Assembly: GCF_004349085.1 (NCBI RefSeq)
Contig: NZ_SMFM01000003.1
Location: 186,001 to 250,000 of the forward strand
Source of the DNA: Flavobacterium caseinilyticum
GTDB taxonomy: Bacteria; Bacteroidota; Bacteroidia; Flavobacteriales; Flavobacteriaceae
Direction: 5' to 3'
Length of the DNA: 64,000 bases
Shown one piece after another: positions 51,177-60,307 of this stretch; within the stretch, counting starts at the first letter, position 1, and each line of letters opens with the position of its first letter. The position numbers and the translations under genes are program-made. Below the pieces are notes generated by a model. The model was not told where the DNA came from, made no database searches, and saw only the letters and a list, made by a program, of their open reading frames with translations.

Positions 51177-53561
51177 TTAATAATTGAATTTTAATTGAAT
51201 TTGAAAGTTTCTACCCATTTCATCGGCAAAAAAACGTTGCCTGTTCAGATAGTCCCTGTAAGTAGTGTTTAAAATATTTTGAACAGAAAATGCGATCGTT
51301 GCATTGGTTTTACCGAAAGTCTTGAATTTCATTTCCGAATAAAAATGCAACAATTGATAGGCCGGTGGCGGTGTACTGATATCTACCAGAACGGGTACTA
51401 ACTCGTTATTCACGATAATGTTTGTAATGAAATTATTGTCAGGAAACTGATTTTGACGCAGTACCACTTCGCTCTTCAATTCGAGTTTCAAATCATTCCA
51501 TTCGTTCTTTGAAAACTGTATTTTATTACTGAAATTCAATGGCGGAATATCTATTAACGATTCCTTGTTAGTGAGGTCTTTCCCGTTGACATAGCCTAAA
51601 GCGAAATCATGTTGCCATTGTTTGCTTATTTTCCAATGGGTTTGCACATCAACTCCCGTCAATCTTGCATTAGTTTGTTGGTATTCCCAAACGGGGAAAG
51701 CACCACGAGTAGTTGTTTCAAAATCAATAGGACGCAAGAACATAAAATTGCGGACGCTATTGATAAATGGATTCACCTCAACAGAGAAAGCGGTCCATTT
51801 TTTCTGCAATGTTGTCGATAGTTTGATTGCTTGTTCTTTGTCTAAAGCTAAATCGCCTAACTCGATAATCCCGGTGGAATGATGCAAACCGTCACTAAAA
51901 AACTCGGATGGATTTGGGTTTCTTGTCGCAAGGCTAATATTAGAATACCAATTCAAGTCTGCATCAAATTCCTTGTGAAACCCTGCACTGGCTGAAATAT
52001 TATGAAACGTAAAACTAGGCTTTACTAACCATTTAAGACCATTTTCACCCACTATAAAATCAGCGAATTCAGTTGCATAGCCTCTTTCGTCCCATCTGGA
52101 TTTATAATAAAACTTAGCCGCATCCACTTGAGAAAAATCATAACGCATTCCTGCATCCACAGAAAAGCTATCCGATACATCATAACTGGCTATTCCATAA
52201 GTTCCAAATTCGATTCGTTCAAAATTAGGAATAAGCGGATCTATTCCCGTGGCTGGATTAGCAAAATTATTCTGGAAGGAGGTGTTGAATCCCGTTTTTA
52301 AAGTCCAGTCATGAAGTGCTTTCTTGTAATCTACATTGATGGCATTAGTCGTTAATTCCAAGTCTAAAGCCGCTACGTTACTAAAACCTCCTCTTCGTAC
52401 ATCAAACTCTAATCTTTCATTGAACTGAAAAGAATACTGCACAGCCAGGGAAGCCGTTTCATCGAAATAATAGTTGTAGTTCAACTTAGCCAGATGATGT
52501 TGCACCTTCTGCTTTGGATTTTTTATCGTGTACGTGAAATCATTTACAACCGAGGGAATTTTATTGGTAATGGAATTGTACAAATCGTTTACATTCCCGG
52601 TATGAGAAGCACTCAAAATACCAATCGTAGTATTGTAAAAACTGTAATAACCGGAAATATCATATTTTTTTCCAGTGAATTTTACATCTCCGGAAAAATT
52701 AGCTTCCCGATTTCCTGAATTGGACAATACATAATCCGGTGCTTCTTTGTCGCCTGAATACTTGAACGTTCCCAAAGCATTCCAACTCCATCCTTTGTCG
52801 TTTCCTTTGTGCAAACTTGTACTAACGGAACCCCCTCTGCCATTGGACGCCAAATTCAGAATGGTTTTACCAAACAGCGTGTCTCTTTTTACTGAAACCG
52901 GTTCTATAACCACTAAACCTCCTACCGCATCACCACCATACTGCAACCCGGAAGCGCCTTTAATCACCGTTATTTTCCCCGCAGCGTTTACATCAAAATT
53001 GGGTGCATGTTCCGTTCCCCATTCTTGATCTTCTAATCGCACATTGTTATTGATAACTGGAACCCGACTTCCAAACAAACCATTAATAACCGGCTTCACC
53101 ACAGAACTTCCCGTTTTCAAGCTGGAAACTCCCGCTACCTCTTTAAGGATATCTCCAAGTGTCTGGTTGCTGAATTTTTCGATAGTTTCCGTTTTGATCT
53201 TTTGTTCCAATAGGGATTTGTTCAGCGTATTGGCTTTTTGCCTTATGATTACTTCACGAAGTTGGTCCGTATTTTCTTTTAAAGTAAAGTTCAAAACTTG
53301 GTCGCCCGATAAATTTACCAGCGTATCAACAGATTTATAACCAACATACGAAACGAATACTTTGATATTTCCTGCAGGCAGTTTTTTTATGCTGTAGTTA
53401 CCGGAAACATCCGAAGAAACGGTTTTTGTTCCAATGTGAATGTGACTCCCGGAAAGAGGCATTCCTCCTTGGGTAGTGATTTTCCCACTAACGGTGTTTT
53501 GCGCAAAACTAAGGCTGCAAAACAAACAGAAGCAGAAAACAATATAGATTTTTGTTTGCAT
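51177..53561 (-). CDS. TonB-dependent outer-membrane receptor
   Basis: The 794-residue product has a signal peptide (1-20), a carboxypeptidase-D-like N-terminal domain (NTVSGKITTQGGMPLSGSHIHIG... about 22-100), a TonB plug (about 115-225, with TLGDILKEVAGVSSLKTGSSVVKPVINGL) and a large beta-barrel ending in the aromatic FQIQLKFNY. The plug and barrel pattern, including SASHTGNVNDLY, resembles receptors for metals such as zinc or copper. The small His/Cys-rich protein encoded upstream fits this. It takes up its ligand across the outer membrane with energy from TonB. Confidence 0.9.
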   Translation of the reverse strand: MQTKIYIVFCFCLFCSLSFAQNTVSGKITTQGGMPLSGSHIHIGTKTVSSDVSGNYSIKKLPAGNIKVFVSYVGYKSVDTLVNLSGDQVLNFTLKENTDQLREVIIRQKANTLNKSLLEQKIKTETIEKFSNQTLGDILKEVAGVSSLKTGSSVVKPVINGLFGSRVPVINNNVRLEDQEWGTEHAPNFDVNAAGKITVIKGASGLQYGGDAVGGLVVIEPVSVKRDTLFGKTILNLASNGRGGSVSTSLHKGNDKGWSWNALGTFKYSGDKEAPDYVLSNSGNREANFSGDVKFTGKKYDISGYYSFYNTTIGILSASHTGNVNDLYNSITNKIPSVVNDFTYTIKNPKQKVQHHLAKLNYNYYFDETASLAVQYSFQFNERLEFDVRRGGFSNVAALDLELTTNAINVDYKKALHDWTLKTGFNTSFQNNFANPATGIDPLIPNFERIEFGTYGIASYDVSDSFSVDAGMRYDFSQVDAAKFYYKSRWDERGYATEFADFIVGENGLKWLVKPSFTFHNISASAGFHKEFDADLNWYSNISLATRNPNPSEFFSDGLHHSTGIIELGDLALDKEQAIKLSTTLQKKWTAFSVEVNPFINSVRNFMFLRPIDFETTTRGAFPVWEYQQTNARLTGVDVQTHWKISKQWQHDFALGYVNGKDLTNKESLIDIPPLNFSNKIQFSKNEWNDLKLELKSEVVLRQNQFPDNNFITNIIVNNELVPVLVDISTPPPAYQLLHFYSEMKFKTFGKTNATIAFSVQNILNTTYRDYLNRQRFFADEMGRNFQIQLKFNY

Positions 53562-53635
53562 TTTCCTTGTTCAAAATATATAAACATGTGAATCATTTCC
53601 AAAATTGAAAATAATGTATTAATGTGAAATATAAT

Positions 53636-53980
53636 TTAAACTAATGGAGGAGCTCGAAGCGCAAAAAGGCTTCCTTTAAAGAATTGTGTGATTTCTTTGG
53701 ACTTAAAATCAGCGTTATTTAAGTATAATTCTGCTGAATTTATTTTAAAATGAAGAAAAACAGGAAATATAAAACCGCTTAATTTATAATCGCACACATC
53801 ACAAAAATCTAAATTATGATGTTCGTGTGTTATTTCAGCAGTGGCACTTTTCTTATGAACACATTGTATGTTGGAAAGTTGCTGTGCTATATGTTCGTAT
53901 TTATGAACGGATTGGAACAGCATCGAAAGCAATACTGTCATCGTTAATAAGAAACTAAATATAGAAAAATTCTTTTTCAT
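53636..53980 (-). CDS. Small His/Cys-rich membrane-associated protein
   Basis: From the ATG at 53980 (an upstream start at 53998 is possible) the product has 114 residues: an N-terminal hydrophobic segment (about 5-22), a metal-binding-like stretch (IQCVHKK, then ITHEHHNLDFCDVCDY) with two Cys in CxxC and several His, a second hydrophobic segment, and a C-terminal RAPPLV. The His-rich loop with CxxC and the RAPP tail recall DUF2946-type proteins linked to TonB receptors. It lies 74 bp upstream of the receptor gene. Metal sensing or delivery is inferred. Confidence 0.65.
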   Translation of the reverse strand: MKKNFSIFSFLLTMTVLLSMLFQSVHKYEHIAQQLSNIQCVHKKSATAEITHEHHNLDFCDVCDYKLSGFIFPVFLHFKINSAELYLNNADFKSKEITQFFKGSLFALRAPPLV

Positions 53981-54129
53981 CTTTGGCAAATATAACAATA
54001 CTGAAATATAAATCCATTTGTTTTAACAAAATATACATTTCGTCAAAACAAATGGATTTCAAAAATTAAACCAAAAATCAAATTTTCATTCTTCTGGAGA
54101 GGGAAAGCAAGCTTTTTTTACATAAAAAC

Positions 54130-55119
54130 TTAAACCAATTTCGCCGCAATCAAATATTCAGCAATTTGGATTGTATTTGTTGCTGCTCCTTTTCTCAAGT
54201 TGTCCGCAACAATCCACATATTCAAAGTGTTTTCCTGGCTTTCGTCACGACGAATTCTACCTACAAAAACGTCATCTTTTCCTTGTGCATACATTGGCAT
54301 TGGATACGTATAAGTATCGTTATTATCCTGAACTACTACGCCATCGGTATGATGCAAAATGTTTCTTACTTCGTTTACGTCAAAATCATTCGAGAACTCC
54401 ACGTTTACCGCTTCACTGTGTCCGCCAACAATTGGCACACGAACCGCAGTTGCTGTAACGGCAATTGTATTATCGCTTAAGATTTTTTTAGTTTCACGAA
54501 CCAGTTTCATCTCTTCCTTAGTGTATCCATTTTCTTCAAAAGAATCACATTGTGGAATCGCATTTCTGTGAATTGGGTATTTGTAAGCCATTTCGCCTTG
54601 AACACCTGCGTATTCATTTTCCAACTGTTGCACTGCTTTTACACCCGTTCCAGTAATGGATTGGTAGGTAGAAACAATTACACGTTTGATGTTATATTTT
54701 CTGTGTAAAGGAGCCAATACCAAGACCATTTGTATTGTGGAACAGTTAGGATTCGCAATGATTTTATCTGCTGCAGTCAGTTCAGTCGCATTGATTTCCG
54801 GAACGATCAATTTTTTGGTTGGATCCATTCTCCACGCCGATGAATTATCGATAACGGTTGTTCCTGCTGCTGCAAATTTTGGAGCCCACTCCAGTGAAGT
54901 ATCGCCACCTGCAGAGAACAAAGCAATATCTGCTTTCATATCCACTGCGGTTTGGATGCCTACTACTTTATATTTTTTACCATTGTATTCAATTTCTTTA
55001 CCCACTGATCGCTCAGAAGCAACCGGGATTAATTCTGTCACAGGGAAATTTCTTTCTGCCAAAACTTTCAACATTACTTCGCCAACCATTCCGGTAGCGC
55101 CTACAACTGCTATTCTCAT
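54130..55119 (-). CDS. asd: Aspartate-semialdehyde dehydrogenase
   Basis: The 329-residue product reduces L-aspartyl phosphate to the semialdehyde, the branch point to lysine/mDap, threonine and methionine. It starts with the NADP-binding AVVGATGMVGEVMLKVLAERNFP; the catalytic Cys is in NPNCSTIQMV and the catalytic His in VPIVGGHSEAVNVEF. Full length. mDap made through this route feeds the peptidoglycan used by the two L,D-transpeptidases in this window. A well-spaced promoter lies upstream. Confidence 0.96.
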   Translation of the reverse strand: MRIAVVGATGMVGEVMLKVLAERNFPVTELIPVASERSVGKEIEYNGKKYKVVGIQTAVDMKADIALFSAGGDTSLEWAPKFAAAGTTVIDNSSAWRMDPTKKLIVPEINATELTAADKIIANPNCSTIQMVLVLAPLHRKYNIKRVIVSTYQSITGTGVKAVQQLENEYAGVQGEMAYKYPIHRNAIPQCDSFEENGYTKEEMKLVRETKKILSDNTIAVTATAVRVPIVGGHSEAVNVEFSNDFDVNEVRNILHHTDGVVVQDNNDTYTYPMPMYAQGKDDVFVGRIRRDESQENTLNMWIVADNLRKGAATNTIQIAEYLIAAKLV

Positions 55120-55155
55120 CTTATATTTTTATTACTGAATATTAAATTTGAAGTA

Positions 55156-55185
55156 CAAAAGTAACTAATATTAAAACCAAAACAA
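55156..55185 (-). promoter_or_regulatory. Predicted asd promoter (-33 TTG, -7 TACTTTTG)
   Basis: On the minus strand TTG (complement 55183-55185) is followed after 19 bp by TACTTTTG (55156-55163), matching the flavobacterial TTG / TAnnTTTG layout. It lies 37 bp upstream of the start. Confidence 0.65.
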
Positions 55186-55427
55186 GTGGCTTCACAAAAA
55201 ATAACAAAATGTTACATTTATAACATTTGACTAAAAATATGAAAATCCAAAGTAAAATTGTTTCAAGTAATTGTTTCTTTTTGAATGGCAAAGCTTATAA
55301 AATTATGTTCTATATAATATTTGAACCATTAAGAATTTAAGAAAATTAAGTTTCAAAGTGCTTCTTAATGTAACCTAATTTCTCAATGGTAAAAAAAATG
55401 CTAGTGTCTAGATAAACTTTTAAAGAA

Positions 55428-55453
55428 AAACCGCCTCGATTACGAAGCGGTTT
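55428..55453 (-). terminator. Terminator downstream of mscL
   Basis: AAACCGC and GCGGTTT (55428-55434 and 55447-55453) form a stem and run into T residues on the minus strand, 50 bp after the mscL stop. The rest of the 55120-55502 gap is AT-rich and holds the asd promoter and the small palindrome at 55456-55474. Confidence 0.65.
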
Positions 55454-55455
55454 AG

Positions 55456-55474
55456 TCCTGAAATGTATTCAGGA
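55456..55474. repeat. Palindrome with TCCTGAA-N5-TTCAGGA core
   Basis: TCCTGAA (55456-55462) pairs perfectly with TTCAGGA (55468-55474). Same core as 1210-1230 and related to 864-884. Confidence 0.6.
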
Positions 55475-55502
55475 TAAATTAGAATATATAATGTAGCAAA
55501 AA

Positions 55503-55916
55503 TTACTTTTTCAATAAATCTCGAATCTGAGTCAATAATTCTTCTTGAGTTGGTCCAACCGGCGCAACTACAACAATTTCTTTTTTCTTGGCTTTTTCAG
55601 CGGCTCTTAAAATCACAAAAACAAAAAACGCAATAATAACGAAGTTTATAATAGCTTGTAGTAAATTCCCATAGGTAATTACAGCAGCGCCAGCCTTTTT
55701 GGCTGCGGCCAAATCAGGATAACTGTTCCCATCCAAAGTGATGAATTTTTGGGTAAAATCGATACCCCCAGTTATCAAGCCAACTATCGGCATAATGATA
55801 TCATCCACAGCAGATCCAACAATTTTGCCAAATGCACCAGCAATAACTACTGCAGTAGCTAACGACAATACGTCGCCCTTCATTAAAGAAGCTTTAAAAT
55901 CACTTAAAAACCCCAT
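55503..55916 (-). CDS. mscL: Large-conductance mechanosensitive channel
   Basis: The 137-residue product has the MscL pattern: [41 protein letters not shown] (TM1 with the Gly/Ala-rich pore constriction), a periplasmic loop, TM2 and a C-terminal helix [28 protein letters not shown]. It forms the pentameric channel that opens under osmotic downshock. Transcribed alone, with a terminator after it. Confidence 0.96.
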   Translation of the reverse strand: MGFLSDFKASLMKGDVLSLATAVVIAGAFGKIVGSAVDDIIMPIVGLITGGIDFTQKFITLDGNSYPDLAAAKKAGAAVITYGNLLQAIINFVIIAFFVFVILRAAEKAKKKEIVVVAPVGPTQEELLTQIRDLLKK

Positions 55917-56002
55917 AATATATTTATTTAAGTTAAACTTGTTTAAGTTGCGAACATAATTAAAATTTTAACAAATCCATGAATAAATTATCGCTTTTTT
56001 AA

Positions 56003-58447
56003 CTATTCTCTATAAAAAACACGTTTAACCCGTTGAGATACACTTGTAAGAATTTCATAAGGGATTGTATTTAGTTTTTCGGCGATAAAATATACCGTTG
56101 GATTTTCTCCAAAAATAAGTATTGAATCACCCTCTTTACATTCGATTCCCGTGACATCCACCATCAGCATATCCATGCAAATACTTCCAATTATATAGGC
56201 CTTGGAGTTTTTTATCATCACAAATCCTAAACCATTTCCCCAACCTCTGGAAATTCCATCAGCATATCCTATAGGAATAGTAGCAATTTTGGTTGGCTTT
56301 TCGGCTATAAACCGGCGTCCGTAGCCCACACTTTCTCCTGCCGCGATCATTCTTATTTGCGAAATAACCGATTTCAGCGTACCCACATTTTTGAGTTGTT
56401 TTTGTTCTTCGACATCATTTGAAACGCCGTATAATCCAATCCCCAAACGAACCATATCATACTGTGAATCTGGAAAATTACTGATTCCCGATGTATTTAA
56501 AATGTGTCGCAACGGTTTTATTTGTAATTCAAACATTAATTTAGACGATAATTTTTCGAATAATGCTATTTGTGAATGGGCAAAACCCATGTGTTCGAGA
56601 TCATCACTGGTGGCCATGTGTGACAAAATACTCGTTATTTTTACATTTGTATTTCCTTTCAACGCAGCTATCAGTTCTTCAATCGTGTTTTCCTCAAAAC
56701 CAAGTCGATGCATACCCGTATCAAATTTAATATGAATCGGAAAGTGTTCTAAATTTTTCTGCTTCGCTATTTTCAAAAAAGCATAAAGTCCTTTCAAGCA
56801 GTAAATTTCCGGTTCTAATTGATGTTGGATAATAGCTGAAAAACTCGTGTTTTCCGGATTAAGAACCATTATTGGCACCTGAATCCCTCCATTTTTCAAT
56901 GAAATACCTTCATCTGCAAAAGCCACTCCTAAATAATCAATCTTATGATATTCTAGTAATTTCGCTATCTCGAGTCCACCATTTCCATAACCAAATGCTT
57001 TAACCATCACCATAATTTTTACGTTTGGTTTACACTTTGCCTTAAAAAAATTTAAGTTGTAGCTGATTGCATTTAGATTTATTTCCAGCACTGTTTCATG
57101 TGTTTTCTCTTCTAATAAATAAACAATTTCTTCAAACTGGAACGATCGGGCTCCTTTTATCAAAATGGTTTCATTTCCAAAGTCAAGATTTTCAAAATCA
57201 GCGACAAATGCTGCCGTGTTTTTGAAAACGATACAATTATCAAATTTATTTTTGAATGCCGAAATAGTCTCTCCAATCCCGATAACGCGGTCAATTTTAT
57301 TCGAAACAATCAACTGGGAGACTTTAGTATATAATTCTTCATTAGGCAAACCGCTTTGAAAAATATCCGAAAGAATGACCGTTTTCTTCTTGTACTGTTT
57401 TTGACTTTCGAGAAAATCCAACGCTATTTTCAATGATTGAAAATCAGAACTATAACTGTCATCTATGATACTACAGTTGTTGATTCCGTTTTTGACTTTT
57501 AAACGCATTTCCACCGGATACAACAATTCCATTCGATTTTGAATGGTTTTTTCATCATATTTAAAATACAACAAAACCATCAAACACGAAATTGCATTTT
57601 CAATAGAAGCCGCATCTTGAAAAGGAATTTTTATTTCAAAATTTTCCTGTCCGAATTGAATATTCAAAACGGTCTTATCCTCTATATTTTTTTTAGAAAC
57701 AAAAACCGATGCACTTTTATCATTAAAACTCCACGAAAAAGCTTTGGTTCCCGAATTGATACGAGCATCAATACTTTTATTTTTATGATAAATTAAAACC
57801 TTAGCGCGCTCAAAAAGTTTAAATTTTTCTGTTATTTTTTCTTCCACACTTGCAAACCCTTCATCATGTGCGGTTCCAATATTAGTAAGGATTCCAATGG
57901 TTGGCTTGATAATCTCCTCTAATTTATCCATTTCAGAACTGGTGGAAATACCCGCTTCGAAAATTCCTAAATTGTGTTTTTCATTAATCGCAATCACGGA
58001 AAGCGGAACACCAATTTGTGAATTATAACTCTTTGGACTGCGAATAACGTTATAATCAGGACTCAATAAAAAATTGAGCCATTCCTTGACAATCGTTTTA
58101 CCGTTACTTCCAGTCAATCCAATAATAGGAAAATCAAAAAGACTGCGGAAATTGGCAGCGAATTGTTGTAGAGCGACAAGTGTATTTTCAACAACATAAA
58201 AATTAGCTTTATCCTTACAACCATCAGGTATATGGGTCACAACAAAATTTTGAACACCACTCGCTATTAAATCATTGATATAAATGTGAGCATCGATATG
58301 AGCGCCTACCAATGCAAAAAACACCGTGTGAGGGCCATTCTGCAACGAACGACTGTCTATAGAAACACTGTCTAAGGTTACATTTTCTCGGTTACCAATA
58401 CATTTTGCAGATATTTCTTGAAGACTATCTAGAATTTTTTGACTCAT
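56003..58447 (-). CDS. Bifunctional MurF / alanine racemase
   Basis: The 814-residue product fuses two peptidoglycan enzymes. Residues 1 to about 440 are MurF (UDP-MurNAc-tripeptide:D-Ala-D-Ala ligase), with the ATP loop GLTGSNGKTIVKEW and FEAGISTSSEMDKL. Residues about 450-814 are a PLP alanine racemase with the Lys of MVKAFGYGNGG, the catalytic Tyr region, and SICMDMLMVDVTG. The racemase makes D-Ala for the dipeptide that MurF ligates. The fusion is known in Bacteroidota. Confidence 0.95.
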   Translation of the reverse strand: MSQKILDSLQEISAKCIGNRENVTLDSVSIDSRSLQNGPHTVFFALVGAHIDAHIYINDLIASGVQNFVVTHIPDGCKDKANFYVVENTLVALQQFAANFRSLFDFPIIGLTGSNGKTIVKEWLNFLLSPDYNVIRSPKSYNSQIGVPLSVIAINEKHNLGIFEAGISTSSEMDKLEEIIKPTIGILTNIGTAHDEGFASVEEKITEKFKLFERAKVLIYHKNKSIDARINSGTKAFSWSFNDKSASVFVSKKNIEDKTVLNIQFGQENFEIKIPFQDAASIENAISCLMVLLYFKYDEKTIQNRMELLYPVEMRLKVKNGINNCSIIDDSYSSDFQSLKIALDFLESQKQYKKKTVILSDIFQSGLPNEELYTKVSQLIVSNKIDRVIGIGETISAFKNKFDNCIVFKNTAAFVADFENLDFGNETILIKGARSFQFEEIVYLLEEKTHETVLEINLNAISYNLNFFKAKCKPNVKIMVMVKAFGYGNGGLEIAKLLEYHKIDYLGVAFADEGISLKNGGIQVPIMVLNPENTSFSAIIQHQLEPEIYCLKGLYAFLKIAKQKNLEHFPIHIKFDTGMHRLGFEENTIEELIAALKGNTNVKITSILSHMATSDDLEHMGFAHSQIALFEKLSSKLMFELQIKPLRHILNTSGISNFPDSQYDMVRLGIGLYGVSNDVEEQKQLKNVGTLKSVISQIRMIAAGESVGYGRRFIAEKPTKIATIPIGYADGISRGWGNGLGFVMIKNSKAYIIGSICMDMLMVDVTGIECKEGDSILIFGENPTVYFIAEKLNTIPYEILTSVSQRVKRVFYRE

Positions 58448-58641
58448 GGAATTAGAAGAGATGAAAGTGAATTTCTTTTTTCGAAAATATATCTATTGCA
58501 GTTTTTATTGCTCTAAAACTTCTCCAAAAATACCACTTCTTTTCAAAACGAGAACCTGGTTATTCTATAATTATGAGTAATATCGTTTATAAAACATATA
58601 GAAACAAAAGCATTATGATGCGCTTTTTTTGACAGATTGCT

Positions 58642-58649
58642 TATATTTG
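58642..58649 (+). promoter_or_regulatory. Predicted promoter (-7 TATATTTG)
   Basis: TATATTTG matches TAnnTTTG, 19 bp upstream of the TTG start of the membrane-protein gene, which predicts a very short 5' untranslated region. Confidence 0.5.
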
Positions 58650-58668
58650 TTTTTAAAAAAAGTAACTC

Positions 58669-59274
58669 TTGAAAAAAATTCTCCCTTTTTTCTCTTACAT
58701 TTTCCATCCGATATTCATACCGGCGGTTGCCACGTTGTTCTATCTTTTTTACGAGGTACCGGAATTGGTAAATCAAGAAAAGTTATTTGTTTTTTTTCAG
58801 GTTGTTATAGTAACACTTGTTATTCCTATCCTGGCTTTCCTGCTTTTGCGCGCAACAGGAAATGTAGATTCAGTAATGCTATCCAAAGCATCACAGCGCA
58901 AAATTCCATTATTACTGCATTGTTTTTTGCTCATACTTTTAGTGCGGACAAGTATCACAATAGACCGATATCCAGAATTACATTTTTTCTTGCTCGGGGG
59001 ACTTTTAAGTAGCCTGACAGCACTACTGTTATTGTTCGGGAATATAAAAGCTAGCCTTCACATGATAGGCATGAGCTCCTTGACCGTATTTGTTATTGGG
59101 TTAAGTATGCATCTGCAAATTCAGAGTGTTTTTACTATTGGAGCGCTGATTCTGCTAAATGGCTTTGTGGCTTCATCCCGGTTAGAAATGAAAGCACACA
59201 CCAATCAAGAACTGATTTTAGGTTTTATGCTGGGAGCAATACCTCAGTTGCTTTTGCTGGTATTATGGTTATAA
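58669..59274 (+). CDS. Integral membrane protein of unknown function
   Basis: The 201-residue product starts at TTG and has about six hydrophobic segments, with His in YIFHPIFIP and HMIGMSSLTVF placed as in some PAP2-like membrane proteins; no complete PAP2 phosphatase motif is seen. MKKILPFFSYIFHP is a typical basic N-terminus for membrane insertion. The gene overlaps the convergent gene by 6 bp. Function unknown. Confidence 0.65.
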   Translation: MKKILPFFSYIFHPIFIPAVATLFYLFYEVPELVNQEKLFVFFQVVIVTLVIPILAFLLLRATGNVDSVMLSKASQRKIPLLLHCFLLILLVRTSITIDRYPELHFFLLGGLLSSLTALLLLFGNIKASLHMIGMSSLTVFVIGLSMHLQIQSVFTIGALILLNGFVASSRLEMKAHTNQELILGFMLGAIPQLLLLVLWL

Positions 59275-59970
59275 AATGTAGAATATAATTCCAAAATTCA
59301 AAGATCGCATATCAATGGATTCATCGTTTATCTCCGCTGACTCAAACAACGTATTCAACCCATAATACGCATATAAATTAATCGTATTATAGCCCGACGA
59401 AATATAAGCGCCATACTGAAATTTATTAAAATCTTTATTTCCGGTAACTGCCACTTTACCCGTACTTCCATCAAAAATAGATTTATCATACAGCAAATAA
59501 CTAAACTTTATTCCTGTGTAAATTCTCCAGAATTTATGGCTTTCATAAGTAGATGATCTCCATCTAAATTCAACAGGCACATCAACAGAAAGTAAGGAGA
59601 ATTTATTTTTATTATACGCCGTATCGGAATCGATAAAGGAATAAACCGACCCTGCATCAGTTGGAGAAATAATCAGATTCTGATTGTAATTATTATAAGT
59701 AACACCAAATCCCGCAGCTATAGCAATCGTTCTGTTTTTATTAATGGGCATATCTCTCAAAAAACCCGCTGAAAAACCGGAAGAAAATTTGTTTTGCGAC
59801 AAGCCTGTTGGCTTATCGACCAGCGTGTTATACGTTATCGCAAAATAAAACTGATCCTCTCGATATAAGGAATCAACTTTTGCAATTGGAGTATCTTCAG
59901 TGGTGGTATTTTCTTGCGCAAAAACATTAAAAAAGGAAAGAAAAAGAAAACCGCTTAGAACTATTCGCAT
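59269..59970 (-). CDS. PorT-like outer-membrane beta-barrel protein
   Basis: The 233-residue product has a signal peptide (1-18) and an eight-stranded-type barrel pattern. FYFAITYNTLVDKPTGLSQNKFSSGFSAGFLRDMPINKNRTIAIAAGFGVTYN is close in form to PorT/SprT, an accessory protein of the type IX secretion system. Other small outer-membrane barrels share this form, so the PorT call is tentative. A TATATTTG promoter (60047-60054, minus strand) lies upstream. Confidence 0.6.
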   Translation of the reverse strand: MRIVLSGFLFLSFFNVFAQENTTTEDTPIAKVDSLYREDQFYFAITYNTLVDKPTGLSQNKFSSGFSAGFLRDMPINKNRTIAIAAGFGVTYNNYNQNLIISPTDAGSVYSFIDSDTAYNKNKFSLLSVDVPVEFRWRSSTYESHKFWRIYTGIKFSYLLYDKSIFDGSTGKVAVTGNKDFNKFQYGAYISSGYNTINLYAYYGLNTLFESAEINDESIDMRSLNFGIIFYIL

Positions 59971-60046
59971 ATTGTTTTAGTTTTTAAAAGTGTTTATTGA
60001 TTATTATAAACTGACATTCTGGATATTGTTTCTAAGTATCGTTTTA

Positions 60047-60054
60047 CAAATATA
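60047..60054 (-). promoter_or_regulatory. Predicted promoter (-7 TATATTTG)
   Basis: The minus strand reads TATATTTG, a match to TAnnTTTG, 77 bp upstream of the PorT-like start. Confidence 0.45.
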
Positions 60055-60121
60055 CCATTTAGATCGATTTTTCGCCGTAACAAAAGACAATTAATTCTTT
60101 TTGAAGCGCGGTTAGTCGAAT

Positions 60122-60154
60122 AAAAAAATCCTGCTAGAATTGTTTAGCAGGATT
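60122..60154 (-). terminator. Terminator downstream of tRNA-Ser
   Basis: AATCCTGCTA and TAGCAGGATT (60127-60136 and 60145-60154) pair perfectly and are followed on the minus strand by T residues, 10 bp after the tRNA. Confidence 0.85.
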
Positions 60155-60163
60155 ATCATTGTG

Positions 60164-60248
60164 CAGAGAGAATGGGATTCGAACCCACGTTATGTTGCCA
60201 TAAACACGCTTTCCAAGCGTGCGCCTTCAGCCACTCGGCCACCTCTCT
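60164..60248 (-). tRNA. tRNA-Ser (GGA)
   Basis: An 85-nt cloverleaf with the long variable arm typical of serine tRNA. Acceptor stem AGAGAGG/TCTCTCT with one G-U pair, anticodon loop CTTGGAAAG region giving GGA, T-loop TTCGAAT, discriminator G. CCA is not encoded. Confidence 0.95.
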
Positions 60249-60307
60249 ATTTTATAAGATTGCAAAGAACACGAAAATAAATGAGTTAGAAAAATAAAAT
60301 CTGATTA

